DNA of 64,000 bases from Pseudomonadota bacterium (GCA_016704655.1 JADIZR010000005.1:186001-250000), one strand, 5' to 3'; numbered from the stretch's first letter, positions 9,120 to 17,981 are shown. The notes: generated by a model not told the origin, from the sequence alone. Translations and numbers: made by a program.

Positions 9120-10184
9120 TCAATCGATTTTCGGCCCGACGGCCAGCATGCGTTCGACGGCACGCAGCGCGCGCACGCGGATGTGCTCGGGCACGTCGAT
9201 TTCCCAGCGCATGAACTGCAGCGAGTCGCGCGTCTGCTCGAGCGTGATCTCGTGCATGTGCGGGCAACGATGGCTGCAGAGGCGCAGCAATTCCTTGCCG
9301 GGATTGGCGGCAACGATGTTGTCGCCCATCGAGCATTCGGTGAGCAGCAGGAAACGCTTTGCCTTCGATCTCTCGACAGCCCTGATCATGGCCGTCGTGC
9401 TGCCGGAGAAATCCGCCTTCGCGGTGACTTCCGGGCTGCATTCGGGATGCGCCAGGATCATCACGTCCGGATACTGCTTGCGGACCACGTCGACGTCTTC
9501 GGGCGTGAACAACTCGTGCACTTCGCAGCGACCCTGCCACGCGATCATCGTGTGTTCGACCGTGGTGTCGTCGCCATTGGCTGCCACAGCGCCCTTGCGC
9601 AGCACCGACGGCACGATGACGTGGCGACCCGTCTCGCGCGCCACGTTGCGGGCGAGGAACTCGTCGGGCAGGAAGATCACCGTGTCGGACTTCAGCGACT
9701 CGACGACTGCGGCCGCGTTGCTCGAGGTGCAGCAGATGTCGCACTCGGCTTTCACGTCGGCGTAGGTGTTGATGTACGTGACGATCGGCACGCCAGGATA
9801 GGCTTCGCGCAAGACACGCACGTCGGCCGCGGTGATGCTCTCCGCCAGCGAGCAGCCGCCTTTCTCCGTCGGCAGCAGCACCGTCTTGGTCGGGTTGAGG
9901 ATCTTCGCCGTCTCGGCCATGAACCGCACGCCGCAGAACACGATGACCGACTTGTCGGTCTCGGCGGCTCGACGGCTGAGTTCGAGCGAATCGCCCTGGA
10001 AGTCTGGCACCGTATGGAACAACGCGGGTTCCATGTAGTTGTGCCCGAGGATCACGGCGTCCCGCTCCACCTTGAGGCGGAGCACTTCGGCGGCGACCTC
10101 CGCCTTGATGAACAGTTCGGCGTCCGGCAGGACGTCCCCCAGGCTCGATTGCAGGTCGCGGTAGATATCCTGGGCGGTCTTCAA
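9120..10184 (-). CDS. nadA: Quinolinate synthase
   Basis: [4Fe-4S] enzyme that condenses iminoaspartate (made by NadB, encoded next) with dihydroxyacetone phosphate to give quinolinate. The 354-residue protein has the three cluster ligands expected of the family: C84 in VFCGVRFMAETAKIL, C152 in CDICCTSSNA and C284 in LLLTECSMGDNI, plus ILGHNYMEPALFH and AHPECSPEV. ATG 10184 opens the gene. The 152 nt before it, up to the sulfotransferase stop, would hold the promoter, but I see no clear box or NAD-related riboswitch. Also note its substrate, dihydroxyacetone phosphate, is a product of the salvage operon about 5 kb away. Confidence 0.97.
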   Translation of the reverse strand: MKTAQDIYRDLQSSLGDVLPDAELFIKAEVAAEVLRLKVERDAVILGHNYMEPALFHTVPDFQGDSLELSRRAAETDKSVIVFCGVRFMAETAKILNPTKTVLLPTEKGGCSLAESITAADVRVLREAYPGVPIVTYINTYADVKAECDICCTSSNAAAVVESLKSDTVIFLPDEFLARNVARETGRHVIVPSVLRKGAVAANGDDTTVEHTMIAWQGRCEVHELFTPEDVDVVRKQYPDVMILAHPECSPEVTAKADFSGSTTAMIRAVERSKAKRFLLLTECSMGDNIVAANPGKELLRLCSHRCPHMHEITLEQTRDSLQFMRWEIDVPEHIRVRALRAVERMLAVGPKID

Positions 10185-10336
10185 GGGCAGGCCCCATTGC
10201 GGCTGCCCGTTGCAGCCTGTGCGGCCATTCTAGCGGACCGGGGTTGCGAGGGCTCGTCCCGAACGCCGTGCGGCCGCCCCCCTCGCCGCTGCCACGCCAT
10301 GATCCCAGGCCCGCTCGCATGCACCCGGAATCCAGT

Positions 10337-11839
10337 TCAGTCCGTCATCGGCACGCCGGCCGCCAGCAACTCGTCGATCAGCGGCTGCAAGTGGCGCTCG
10401 AACCGACGCCAGCGGCCAACGCTGCTGACATAAAGCGGCTGCCGGACCTGCACGGCACTCGCCGTCGCCACGGCACGCTCATTGCGTTCGAAATGGAGGC
10501 ACGCCTCCTCCCAGGGCAAGCGGCAATGCACGAGCAGCCGTCCGGTCTCGGCACGCTGATCGGCGACGAGCGCCTCATACCGAACTTCGTGCACCCGCCC
10601 CGGCAGCGTGGCCCGCCAGTGCGCGATGAGCCGGTCGAACTGCGCGTAGTACCGGCCGATGTCGCGCAAGTCGCGCGCGTATTCGTAGTACGAAAATCCA
10701 GTGGCGAACAACTGGCGGAAATTACTGAGCCCGGTATCGAGCGCATGACGGCGCAGGACGACGATGCTCGCGGCAGGCAGCGCACGAGCGATGTGCCCCA
10801 GGTAGAAGAAGTTGAGCGGCAGCTTGTCGACGAAGCGCGGTTGCGCCTGGCCCGGGGGTCGCGTGCGCTCGACGTAATCGCGACCCAGCGCCTGCAGGTC
10901 GACGTGCAACGATTGCGTCAGCATGGCTTCGTCGAGCACCTGTGACGACGGCGTCCGGCACGCCCGCTTCAGCAGCACCCCGAAATTCTGCGACTCCCCC
11001 GCGGACGCCACCTGCGAGTGGCTGGAAAGAATCCGTTCGACGAGCGTCGTGCCGGTGCGCGGCATACCCACTACGAAGATCGGTGCGCGAGCGAGCTCGT
11101 CGCTGGCCAGGTCCACGTGGGCAGGAGCCGGCAGAACATACGGGAAGAGACGCATGACCGCATCGAACAGGCTTTGGTCCCGCTCGAAGCGATACCCTGT
11201 GGCCGCATGCTTGCGTGCATTGCCGGAGAGCAGATGTGCAAACGCCTCGTCGTCCCGCCCCAGGTCCTCCAGTTCCTTGGCGAGCGCGTGACGCAGATGC
11301 AACTCGGCGTCGGGATCGAGCGGACCGGTCGTGAGCAGCCGTTCGAGCCGCGCGACGTGGTTACGCTCTGACGTTTGTCGTCGGGTCGCCGCGAGCGCCG
11401 AGTGCGCGCGCCAGAAGTGTGGGTCGCAGCGCACGCACGCCTCATACGCCGCCTCGGCCTCGGCAAAGCGTCCCAGGAACTTGAGCGAAGCCGCATGATT
11501 GAAATGCAGGCCGGCGCGCTCCGGGCCCAGTTCGACCGCACGCTCGAAACACGCGACGGCCTGCTCATGGCGACCAGCGCGGCTCAGCACAACGCCGATG
11601 GTGTCCCAGCATGGCGCCGATTGCGGTACGAGCGCGAGCGCTCGCGCGACAGATGCCAGCGCTTCGTCGTTACGGTTGAGCCTGGAAAGCCAGCGTGCCA
11701 GTTGCGCCTGCGGCTCGGCATTGCCCGGATCGAGCGCGCAGGCCTCACGGATCTGCGCGAGCCCTTCGGTAATGCGGCCACGCTCGGCCGCAAGGACGCC
11801 GCGCTCGAGAATCGACGACGCCCGTTGCCCGGTCGCCAA
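10337..11839 (-). CDS. TPR-containing sulfotransferase family protein
   Basis: A 500-residue protein with about five TPR-like helical repeats in its first 210 residues (for example AEPQAQLARWLSRLNRNDEA and ACFERAVELGPERAGLHFNH) and a C-terminal PAPS-dependent sulfotransferase fold. The phosphosulfate loop is PIFVVGMPRTGTTLVERILS (residues 253-272), followed by ASAGESQNF, and SIVVLRRHALDTGLSNFRQLF in the 3'-phosphate region. No signal peptide. I chose TTG 11839, which follows GAGGCGGGC and lies 7 nt after the stop of the TonB receptor, so the two are coupled. This gene pair is common in gammaproteobacteria and sphingomonads, but the sulfated target is unknown. Confidence 0.88.
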   Translation of the reverse strand: MATGQRASSILERGVLAAERGRITEGLAQIREACALDPGNAEPQAQLARWLSRLNRNDEALASVARALALVPQSAPCWDTIGVVLSRAGRHEQAVACFERAVELGPERAGLHFNHAASLKFLGRFAEAEAAYEACVRCDPHFWRAHSALAATRRQTSERNHVARLERLLTTGPLDPDAELHLRHALAKELEDLGRDDEAFAHLLSGNARKHAATGYRFERDQSLFDAVMRLFPYVLPAPAHVDLASDELARAPIFVVGMPRTGTTLVERILSSHSQVASAGESQNFGVLLKRACRTPSSQVLDEAMLTQSLHVDLQALGRDYVERTRPPGQAQPRFVDKLPLNFFYLGHIARALPAASIVVLRRHALDTGLSNFRQLFATGFSYYEYARDLRDIGRYYAQFDRLIAHWRATLPGRVHEVRYEALVADQRAETGRLLVHCRLPWEEACLHFERNERAVATASAVQVRQPLYVSSVGRWRRFERHLQPLIDELLAAGVPMTD

Positions 11840-11846
11840 GCCCGCC

Positions 11847-14210
11847 TCAGAGATCGAAGCGGTACGTGATTTCCAGGCCCATGGTCCGCGGCCGCAGCAT
11901 GCTCTGGAAATACATGCGTGAATCGATCGGCGCCAGGTCAACGCGCTCGATCTGCCGGATGTAGCTGGGATCGCGGCGTACCGACGTGATCGCATACTTG
12001 TCGAACAGATTGTCGACATACAGGCTCGCTGCCCACGGACCCACGCCCATCCCGATCGAGGCGCCGTGGATCGCATACCCGGGCAGGGCTTCGCCGTTGT
12101 TGCGCAACCCCACCTTCGTGTACACGTCGCTGACCGCAGTGAACGAGTAATTGGCGTTCAGGGTCCAGCCGTTGTCGAGCGGTCGCGTGTAGTCGAGCAG
12201 CAGCGTGCCCTGCTGTTCCGGCGAACCCGAGAGGCGGTCCCCGTCGAACGCGTCCTCGCCGTCGACGAGTCCCGGGGCATCCCTGGTGAGCTGGGCATCG
12301 TTGAGCGCGATGCTCGCCATGAGCTGCAGGGAGTCCGTGATCGCCCATTGGGTCGACAATTCGATGCCACGGGTCTCGGCAGTGCCACCGTTGACAGTGA
12401 TCGGAACCTCGCCAACGTCGCTGGTTCCGGCCACCTGGATGTCGTTCCAGTCGATCTGGTACACGGCGGCATTGACGATCAGCCGGCCGTCGAGCCACAG
12501 GCTGCGAAGTCCGACCTCGTAGTTGGTCGTCGTGTCCGGCTTGATCAGGACTTCTTCCTCTTTCAGGCAGAACGACTGCTCGTCGGGGATGGGATTCTGG
12601 CACGGCGGGCCCGAGTTGAGGCCGCCCTGGCGGTAGCCCTCGCTGACCGTCAGGTAACCCATCACGTCCGGCGTGAACTTGAACGACGTATTGAACTTGA
12701 AGATGACGTCGTTGTCCCCGGTCTGGTTGCTGTCGTTCAGCACGGTGTCGAAGAACGGAAACGAGGTTTCGAGCGCGAGCTGGTCGTCGTAATCGAACCA
12801 GCGCGACCCCACCGTCACCTGCCAGCGCTCGGTCAACTGGTAACCCAGCTCGCCGAACAACGCCATTTCTTCAAAGGTGCGGCTGGAGACGGCTTGGTAC
12901 TCCAGGTCGGGAAATCCGTCAGGCAGTCCAAACCATTCCGGAATGCCGGGCGTGTACTCCGACGCGACTCCGTCGCCCTCGTAGCGGTTGAAAAAGGCGC
13001 CCACGATCCAGTTCCACTTGCCCGTGCCCTGCGAGACCAGGCGCAGTTCCTGGTTGAACGTCTCTTCGTCGAGTTCGTCGGTCGCGTAGGCGGCGAACTG
13101 GGGAAAGTCCTCGTACCCGTAATCGAGGTCCATCAGGAAGTCGGTCTGGTCGCGCTGGCCGAAAGACTCGAACTTCGAGGCTCCCGTGGCCGACGTCAGT
13201 TCGGCGAAGCCAAGATCCCACGTCAGCTCGAGCGCCAAGAGGTGGTTGGTCTTGTCGTTCGGCTCGAGGAAGCGGCTTGCCGACACGTAGCGGCCCGTCC
13301 CGAACGCCTGGTCATGGTTGACCGTACGCCCGCCGACCTGCTGGTCCTGGTAGTAATACGTCAGGTTGGCATCGACGGCATCGGTCACCTGCCAGAACAG
13401 GCCGAGCCTGCCGGTGAATGTCTCCTCGGTGTCGACGTCCTCCTGCTTGCGCAGGTTGGCCGCGACGTCGTCCGCGTCGTCAAAATCGGGATCCGGATTG
13501 GAGACGCCCGGCTCGCGCACGATGTAGTCGTAGTCGATGAAGCCGGGATCGTTGACGTAGCCCGCGGCGACGCGCAGGGCCAGCCGATCTTCGACCAGCG
13601 GCACGTTCACGACGCCCCAGACGTCCGTGCCCATGCCGTCGCTTTCGTTGATCGAGTAAAGACGGCCGCCCGCGGAGGCTTCGAATCCCGCGGGATCCGG
13701 CCGATTGGGCAGGTAGCGAATGGCCCCTGCGAGAGTGCCGACGCCATACAGGGTGCCTTGTGGGCCGAGCAACGCTTCGACCCGCTCGACGTCGATCATC
13801 TGCAGGTCGACGAACAGCGGAATGTCGCCCAGGTAGGTTGCGACCGTGCCGCCCGTGCCATTGCCGATGGCAATCGTGTCGGACAGCGAACTCACGTTCA
13901 GGCCGCGGACCGTGATCAGGTTGCTGGAACGCGGTCCCTGGTCCGGTACGTGAAGTCCGGGTACGGCCCGGGTGAACTCGGCCAGGTTATTGATGCGCAA
14001 TTTCTCAAGCGACTCCGGCCCGAGAGCAACCATGTTGAAGGGAACATCCTGTACGTTGACCTCGCGGCGGGTCGCCGTGACGATGATTTCCTCGAGCACC
14101 GTGCCATCTGCAGCCACGGCTTCAGCGAAGGCGGCCCCCACGGGCGCCGCAAGGCCAAGCGCAGCCGCCACCGCTGCTGCGATCCGCGACGAATTCCAAT
14201 TGCCAGCCAT
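11847..14210 (-). CDS. TonB-dependent receptor
   Basis: Outer-membrane active-transport receptor, 787 residues. It has a signal peptide (about residues 1-30, ending near GAAFAEA), a TonB-box-like segment LEEIIVTATRREVNVQDVP, a plug domain with RVEALLGPQGTLYGVGTLAGAIRYLPNRP, and a 22-strand-type barrel ending in the aromatic-rich GLEITYRFDL, a normal OMP C-terminus. ATG 14210 follows GGGGGTTCGC. The sequence resembles the large class of uncharacterised receptors of oligotrophic gammaproteobacteria, and the ligand cannot be told. It is the first gene of a two-gene unit with the sulfotransferase; a palindromic operator candidate lies 42-71 bp upstream of its start. Confidence 0.95.
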   Translation of the reverse strand: MAGNWNSSRIAAAVAAALGLAAPVGAAFAEAVAADGTVLEEIIVTATRREVNVQDVPFNMVALGPESLEKLRINNLAEFTRAVPGLHVPDQGPRSSNLITVRGLNVSSLSDTIAIGNGTGGTVATYLGDIPLFVDLQMIDVERVEALLGPQGTLYGVGTLAGAIRYLPNRPDPAGFEASAGGRLYSINESDGMGTDVWGVVNVPLVEDRLALRVAAGYVNDPGFIDYDYIVREPGVSNPDPDFDDADDVAANLRKQEDVDTEETFTGRLGLFWQVTDAVDANLTYYYQDQQVGGRTVNHDQAFGTGRYVSASRFLEPNDKTNHLLALELTWDLGFAELTSATGASKFESFGQRDQTDFLMDLDYGYEDFPQFAAYATDELDEETFNQELRLVSQGTGKWNWIVGAFFNRYEGDGVASEYTPGIPEWFGLPDGFPDLEYQAVSSRTFEEMALFGELGYQLTERWQVTVGSRWFDYDDQLALETSFPFFDTVLNDSNQTGDNDVIFKFNTSFKFTPDVMGYLTVSEGYRQGGLNSGPPCQNPIPDEQSFCLKEEEVLIKPDTTTNYEVGLRSLWLDGRLIVNAAVYQIDWNDIQVAGTSDVGEVPITVNGGTAETRGIELSTQWAITDSLQLMASIALNDAQLTRDAPGLVDGEDAFDGDRLSGSPEQQGTLLLDYTRPLDNGWTLNANYSFTAVSDVYTKVGLRNNGEALPGYAIHGASIGMGVGPWAASLYVDNLFDKYAITSVRRDPSYIRQIERVDLAPIDSRMYFQSMLRPRTMGLEITYRFDL

Positions 14211-14251
14211 GCGAACCCCCTCCCCGATGACCCGACCGGCCAACATAGGCC

Positions 14252-14281
14252 AGTCCACTGGTCGGTCACACAAAGTGGACT
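14252..14281. promoter_or_regulatory. Inverted repeat (operator candidate) in the divergent TonB receptor / TIGR00645 region
   Basis: AGTCCACT at 14252-14259 and AGTGGACT at 14274-14281 are perfect 8-bp arms. Inside the left part, CCAGTCCACTGG (14251-14262) is itself an interrupted palindrome (CCAGT, CC, ACTGG), and GGCC-N6-GGCC lies just to the left. Such nested dyads resemble TetR-type operators, but no regulator gene is adjacent. Confidence 0.45.
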
Positions 14282-14451
14282 GAGTCTATCCCGGAACGGG
14301 CCGGCACTTTCAAGCGAAGGAGGTCGGGCGCCGGAGAGGCGGCGTCCGCTCCTGCCGTGTCGGCGTATTGCCGACCGCCCGAGCCGGGCTTGGCAGGCAG
14401 GTCGCCGCCCCCTACTCTGGCGGGCCTTTCAGCCACCCTGCCGCAACGCCC

Positions 14452-15081
14452 ATGAGCACCGTCGACCGCAAACCGCTGGGCCCCCTGCCGGCCCTGATCT
14501 TCAGCTCGCGCTGGCTGCAGCTGCCGCTCTATCTCGGCCTCATCGTCGCGCAGGGCGTCTATGTCTTCCTGTTCCTCAAGGAACTGTGGCACCTGATCCA
14601 CTCGGCGCCGACGCTGACCGAGCAGTCGATCATGCTGATCGTGCTCGGCCTGATCGACGTGGTGATGATCTCCAACCTGCTCGTCATGGTGATCGTCGGC
14701 GGCTACGAGACCTTCGTGTCGCGGCTCAACCTCGAAGGCCACCCCGACCAGCCCGAGTGGCTCAGCCACGTCAACGCGAGCGTGCTGAAGGTCAAGCTGG
14801 CGATGGCGATCATCGGCATCAGCTCGATCCACCTGCTCAAGACGTTCATCGAGGTCGGCGCGCTCGGCGCCATGCCATTGTGCGGAACCAGTGCCGCCAT
14901 CGCGACTGCGCAGGCCTTGAGCGCGGCCGGATCCGTCGGCAAGGGCTGCACCCAGGTCACTTCCGAAGGTGTCCTGTGGCAGACCATCATCCACTCGGTT
15001 TTCATACTTTCCGCGCTCGGCATCGCCTGGACAGATCGCATCATGTCACTCGGCGTCAACGCGTCACGCAAGGGACATTGA
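14452..15081 (+). CDS. TIGR00645 (YqhA) family membrane protein
   Basis: A 209-residue inner-membrane protein of the YqhA/UPF0114 family, function unknown. Family hallmarks are IFSSRWLQLPLYLGLIVAQG at the first helix, LIDVVMISNLLVMVIVGGYE, and VKLAMAIIGISSIHLLKTF. Three to four helices are visible, with a last one near the C-terminus (IIHSVFILSALGIAWTDRIM). ATG 14452 was chosen over an upstream in-frame ATG because MSTVDRKPLG lies just before the first conserved helix. The loop with two cysteines (LCGTSAAIATAQALSAAGSV, then GKGCTQV) before the final helix is longer than in E. coli YqhA and looks lineage-specific. Confidence 0.88.
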   Translation: MSTVDRKPLGPLPALIFSSRWLQLPLYLGLIVAQGVYVFLFLKELWHLIHSAPTLTEQSIMLIVLGLIDVVMISNLLVMVIVGGYETFVSRLNLEGHPDQPEWLSHVNASVLKVKLAMAIIGISSIHLLKTFIEVGALGAMPLCGTSAAIATAQALSAAGSVGKGCTQVTSEGVLWQTIIHSVFILSALGIAWTDRIMSLGVNASRKGH

Positions 15082-15090
15082 CCCGCGCGC

Positions 15091-15363
15091 ATGACTGACG
15101 CCGCCGCCTATCTGGCTGCCCTCGCCGTCACGTTCGCCATCAACCTGCCGTGCGGTTACTGGCGGGCAGGTGTGCGCAAGTTTTCGCCGCAATGGTTCGT
15201 GGCGGTGCACGCGGCCGTGCCGATGGTGATTGCGCTGCGGTTCGCGCTCGGATTGCCGTTCCGCTGGAAGATGTTGCCGTTCTTCGTCGCCGCTTACTTC
15301 GGCGGCCAGTTCGCCGGCAGCTGGCTGCGCCGGCGGCGCGGGGCTCAGCCCAACCTGCCGTAA
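15091..15363 (+). CDS. Small conserved membrane protein
   Basis: A 90-residue protein with two to three hydrophobic helices (AYLAALAVTFAINLPCGYWR, FVAVHAAVPMVIALRFALG, LPFFVAAYFGGQFAGSWLRR) and a basic tail. I do not recognise a named function; similar short proteins with the NLPCGYWR and HIPxP/HAAVP-type helices occur as hypothetical proteins in many bacteria. It starts 9 nt after the TIGR00645 gene, so the two are probably cotranscribed. Its last 19 nt overlap the 3' end of the convergent class II aldolase gene. Confidence 0.7.
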   Translation: MTDAAAYLAALAVTFAINLPCGYWRAGVRKFSPQWFVAVHAAVPMVIALRFALGLPFRWKMLPFFVAAYFGGQFAGSWLRRRRGAQPNLP

Positions 15364-15980
15364 TCGGCAAACAGGGCGACCACCTTCTGAATTTCAGCGT
15401 CGTCGAGCAATTGTGGCAGCAGCCCAGCGGACAGCATCGACAGGTATTCGCCCGCAAGATTCTCGACCTCCACGGCCACCGCATGCGCGCGACCCAGGGT
15501 GCTGCCGATCGCCATGACCCCGTGATTGCCAAGCAGGCAGGCACGCCGGTCATGAAGACCGCGGACTGCTGATTCCGCCAGTTCGGCCGTGCCGAACGTG
15601 GCATACGGCGTGCAGCGCACGTCGCCACCCACCAGCGCGATCATGTAATGGAATGGCGGGATGCCCCGACCGGCGGCCGCCAGCGCCGTCGCGCGTGGGC
15701 TGTGCGTGTGGACGATCGCACAGACGTCCGGGCGGGCGCGATAAATGGCGGCGTGCATGCGCCATTCGGACGAAGGTCGTGGCTCCGTGGCAACCTCTGA
15801 CGCAGCAAGCGGCAACGTGACGATATGCGAAGTCATCAGCTCACGATACGGGATGCCGGCGGGCGTGATCGCGAAGCCGTCCTCCACCCGGCAGGACACG
15901 TTGCCCGACTTGTTCGGCACCATGCCCGCGTCGTCGAGCGCGTGCGTGACGGCAATGATCTCTTCGCGAGGGTCACGCAT
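15345..15980 (-). CDS. ald2: Class II aldolase/adducin family protein, probable 5-methylthioribulose-1-phosphate aldolase (Ald2-like)
   Basis: A 211-residue zinc aldolase of the L-fuculose-1-phosphate aldolase fold. The residues that bind zinc and act in catalysis in FucA are all present at nearly the same positions: E72 (SSEWRMH), H91 and H93 (IVHTHSPRA) and H153 (LLGNHGVMAIG), plus SGNVSCRV for phosphate binding. It is the third gene of mtnP-mtnA-aldolase, 11 nt after mtnA. In the known DHAP shunt this gene order encodes conversion of 5-methylthioribulose-1-phosphate to dihydroxyacetone phosphate and 2-methylthioacetaldehyde. The alternative, the dehydratase MtnB, has the same fold, but no other methionine-salvage genes (mtnC, mtnD) are nearby, which favours the aldolase. 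The assignment rests on context. Confidence 0.78.
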   Translation of the reverse strand: MRDPREEIIAVTHALDDAGMVPNKSGNVSCRVEDGFAITPAGIPYRELMTSHIVTLPLAASEVATEPRPSSEWRMHAAIYRARPDVCAIVHTHSPRATALAAAGRGIPPFHYMIALVGGDVRCTPYATFGTAELAESAVRGLHDRRACLLGNHGVMAIGSTLGRAHAVAVEVENLAGEYLSMLSAGLLPQLLDDAEIQKVVALFADYGRLG

Positions 15981-15991
15981 GCGCTCCGTCC

Positions 15992-17089
15992 TCAGTGTCT
16001 TTCGTGCTCGGCATACAGCGCCGCCAGGCCCGCCCTGCTCGCAGGCGCCACGCCGCGCTCCGTGATGATCCCGGTGACCAGCCGCGCGGGCGTGACGTCG
16101 AATCCCGGATTTCGTACCTGACTGCCGGGCGCGACGACCTCCACTTCCACGAGGTTGCCGTCAGCTGCGCGCCCGCGCACGTGAGTGACTTCACGCGCGG
16201 ATCGTTCCTCGATCGGCACCTGGCGCGCGCCGTCGACGAGCGTCCAGTCGATCGTCGAGAACGGCAGCGCTGCATAGAACGGCACGCCGTTGTCACGGGC
16301 AGCGAGCGCCTTGAGGTACGTGCCGATCTTGTTGGCGACGTCGCCCGTCGCCGTCGTCCGGTCACTGCCGACGATACAGACGTCGACCTCGCCCTGCTGC
16401 AGCAGGTGACCGCCGGCATTGTCGGTGATCACCGTATACGGCACGCCATGCGCGCCGAGCTCGAATGCAGTCAGGAAGGCACCCTGGCTGCGCGGCCGCG
16501 TTTCGTCGACATAGACGTGCACGGGCAGGCCGGCTTCGTGCGCCGCATACACAGGTGCGAGCGCGGTGCCCCAGTCGACGCAGGCGAGCCAGCCGGCGTT
16601 GCAATGCGTGAGGACGCTGATGCGCTCGCGGCCCTGGTCGTGCGCCAGATCACGCAGCAGGCTGAGCCCGTGACGTCCGATCGCCGCGCACGACGCGACG
16701 TCTTCCTCGGCGATCGCGGCGGCCTCGGCGTACGCGCGCGCGGCCCGTTCAGGGGGCGGCAACGTTGCCACAGCGCGCCGCATGCGCTCCGCCGCCCAAC
16801 GCAGGTTGACCGCGGTCGGTCGCGTCGCGACCAGCGTCTCGATGGCGGCGGCGAGGCTGTCGTCGCCTGGATGTTCGCGCAGGGCCAGCGCCACGCCGTA
16901 GGCCGCCGTCACGCCGATCAACGGCGCGCCGCGCACCACCATGTCGCGGATGGCGGTTGCAGCATCCTCGACGTGGCGCAGCGTCCGCACTTCGAACGCG
17001 AACGGCAACAGCGTCTGGTCGATGACAGCCACGTCGCCACCGGCATCGGCCTGCCAGATCGTGCGGAAAGACTGCCCGTTGACCCGCAT
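15992..17089 (-). CDS. mtnA: S-methyl-5-thioribose-1-phosphate isomerase
   Basis: Converts 5-methylthioribose-1-phosphate to 5-methylthioribulose-1-phosphate in the cytoplasm. The 365-residue product shows the family motifs RDMVVRGAPLIGVTAAYG, LTHCNAGWLACVDWGTALAP (with the catalytic Cys), DETRPRSQGAFLTAFEL, IVGSDRTTATGDVANKIGTY (with the catalytic Asp) and PFYAALPFSTIDW. ATG 17089 (MRVNGQSF) is the natural start; a longer upstream frame overlaps mtnP and lacks homology. It lies 13 nt after mtnP and 11 nt before the aldolase, a compact operon in pathway order. It takes the product of MtnP and feeds the aldolase. Confidence 0.96.
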   Translation of the reverse strand: MRVNGQSFRTIWQADAGGDVAVIDQTLLPFAFEVRTLRHVEDAATAIRDMVVRGAPLIGVTAAYGVALALREHPGDDSLAAAIETLVATRPTAVNLRWAAERMRRAVATLPPPERAARAYAEAAAIAEEDVASCAAIGRHGLSLLRDLAHDQGRERISVLTHCNAGWLACVDWGTALAPVYAAHEAGLPVHVYVDETRPRSQGAFLTAFELGAHGVPYTVITDNAGGHLLQQGEVDVCIVGSDRTTATGDVANKIGTYLKALAARDNGVPFYAALPFSTIDWTLVDGARQVPIEERSAREVTHVRGRAADGNLVEVEVVAPGSQVRNPGFDVTPARLVTGIITERGVAPASRAGLAALYAEHERH

Positions 17090-17102
17090 GCGACGGTTCC
17101 GT

Positions 17103-17981
17103 TCAGGCTTGGCGCAGCACGCGGCCGGCGACCGTCTGCAATTTCGCGACCAGCGCAGGATCGCGCACGTCGGGGTGCGTGAGGATCGCGCCGTCGAGCG
17201 CACGGTCGGAACCCACCGGACAGGGCACACGCTCCGCCGGAAAGTCCCGCGCCAGCCGCGCGAACACACGCTGCGCCTTGCCGCTGTTCTCCGCCATCAC
17301 GCGCAGCAGGCTCGCGACGTCGACGGCGCCATGCACTTCGTGCCAGCAGTCATAATCGGTCACCATGGCAATCACCGCATAGGTGATTTCGGCTTCGCGC
17401 GCGAGCTTGGCTTCCGGCATGGAGGTCATGTGGACGATGTCGTAGCCGAGGCGCTGGTACGTCAGCGACTCCGGCAGCGTCGAAAACTGCGGGCCTTCCA
17501 TGCAGACGGCCACGCCGCCGCGCTGATAGGGGATACCCTCGGCCCGGACAGCGCGCTCGACGCGGTCCTGCAGCGCCGGCCCAACCGGATGTGCGAATGA
17601 CACGTGCGCCACGCAGCCCGTGCCGAAGAAAGTGCTGGCGCGATGCACCGTGCGGTCGACGAAGTTGTCGACCAGGACGAACGTTCCCGGGCTCAGTGCC
17701 TCCCTGTACGAACCGCAGGCCGAGAACGACACCAGGTCCGTCACGCCGAGCTGCTTCATGGCATCGATATTGGCGCGGTAATTGATCTCGTGGGGCGGGA
17801 TACGATGTCCGCGGCCGTGCCGAGGCAGAAACACGACTTCGGTCGCCCCGACTCGTCCGACACGCAAGGCGTTGGACGGCTCGCCCCAGGGCGTCGAGAC
17901 GGGCTGTTCGCGCACGTCCTCGATACCGGGCAGATCGTAGACGCCCGAGCCGCCAATGATCCCCAACACTGCCTTTGCCAT
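17103..17981 (-). CDS. mtnP: S-methyl-5'-thioadenosine phosphorylase
   Basis: Phosphorolyses methylthioadenosine to adenine and 5-methylthioribose-1-phosphate, opening the salvage route. The 292-residue product has the phosphate-binding GIIGGSGVYDLPGIEDV, FLPRHGRGHRIPPHEINYRA, the purine-site region CMEGPQFSTLPES, and HMTSMPEAKLAREAEI of the MTAP/PNP superfamily. ATG 17981 (MAKAVLGI) matches the family start; residues encoded upstream do not. First gene of the mtnP-mtnA-aldolase operon. A closely related enzyme prefers methylthioinosine, and sequence alone does not fully exclude that, but the presence of mtnA supports the MTA role. Confidence 0.94.
   Translation of the reverse strand: MAKAVLGIIGGSGVYDLPGIEDVREQPVSTPWGEPSNALRVGRVGATEVVFLPRHGRGHRIPPHEINYRANIDAMKQLGVTDLVSFSACGSYREALSPGTFVLVDNFVDRTVHRASTFFGTGCVAHVSFAHPVGPALQDRVERAVRAEGIPYQRGGVAVCMEGPQFSTLPESLTYQRLGYDIVHMTSMPEAKLAREAEITYAVIAMVTDYDCWHEVHGAVDVASLLRVMAENSGKAQRVFARLARDFPAERVPCPVGSDRALDGAILTHPDVRDPALVAKLQTVAGRVLRQA

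Noticed and set aside
12066..15098. A 1010-residue open frame on the plus strand antisense to the TonB receptor gene
   Set aside because: It is Arg/Asp/Val-rich without family motifs and mirrors the opposite-strand codons of a clear TonB receptor; high G+C makes such long shadow frames common.
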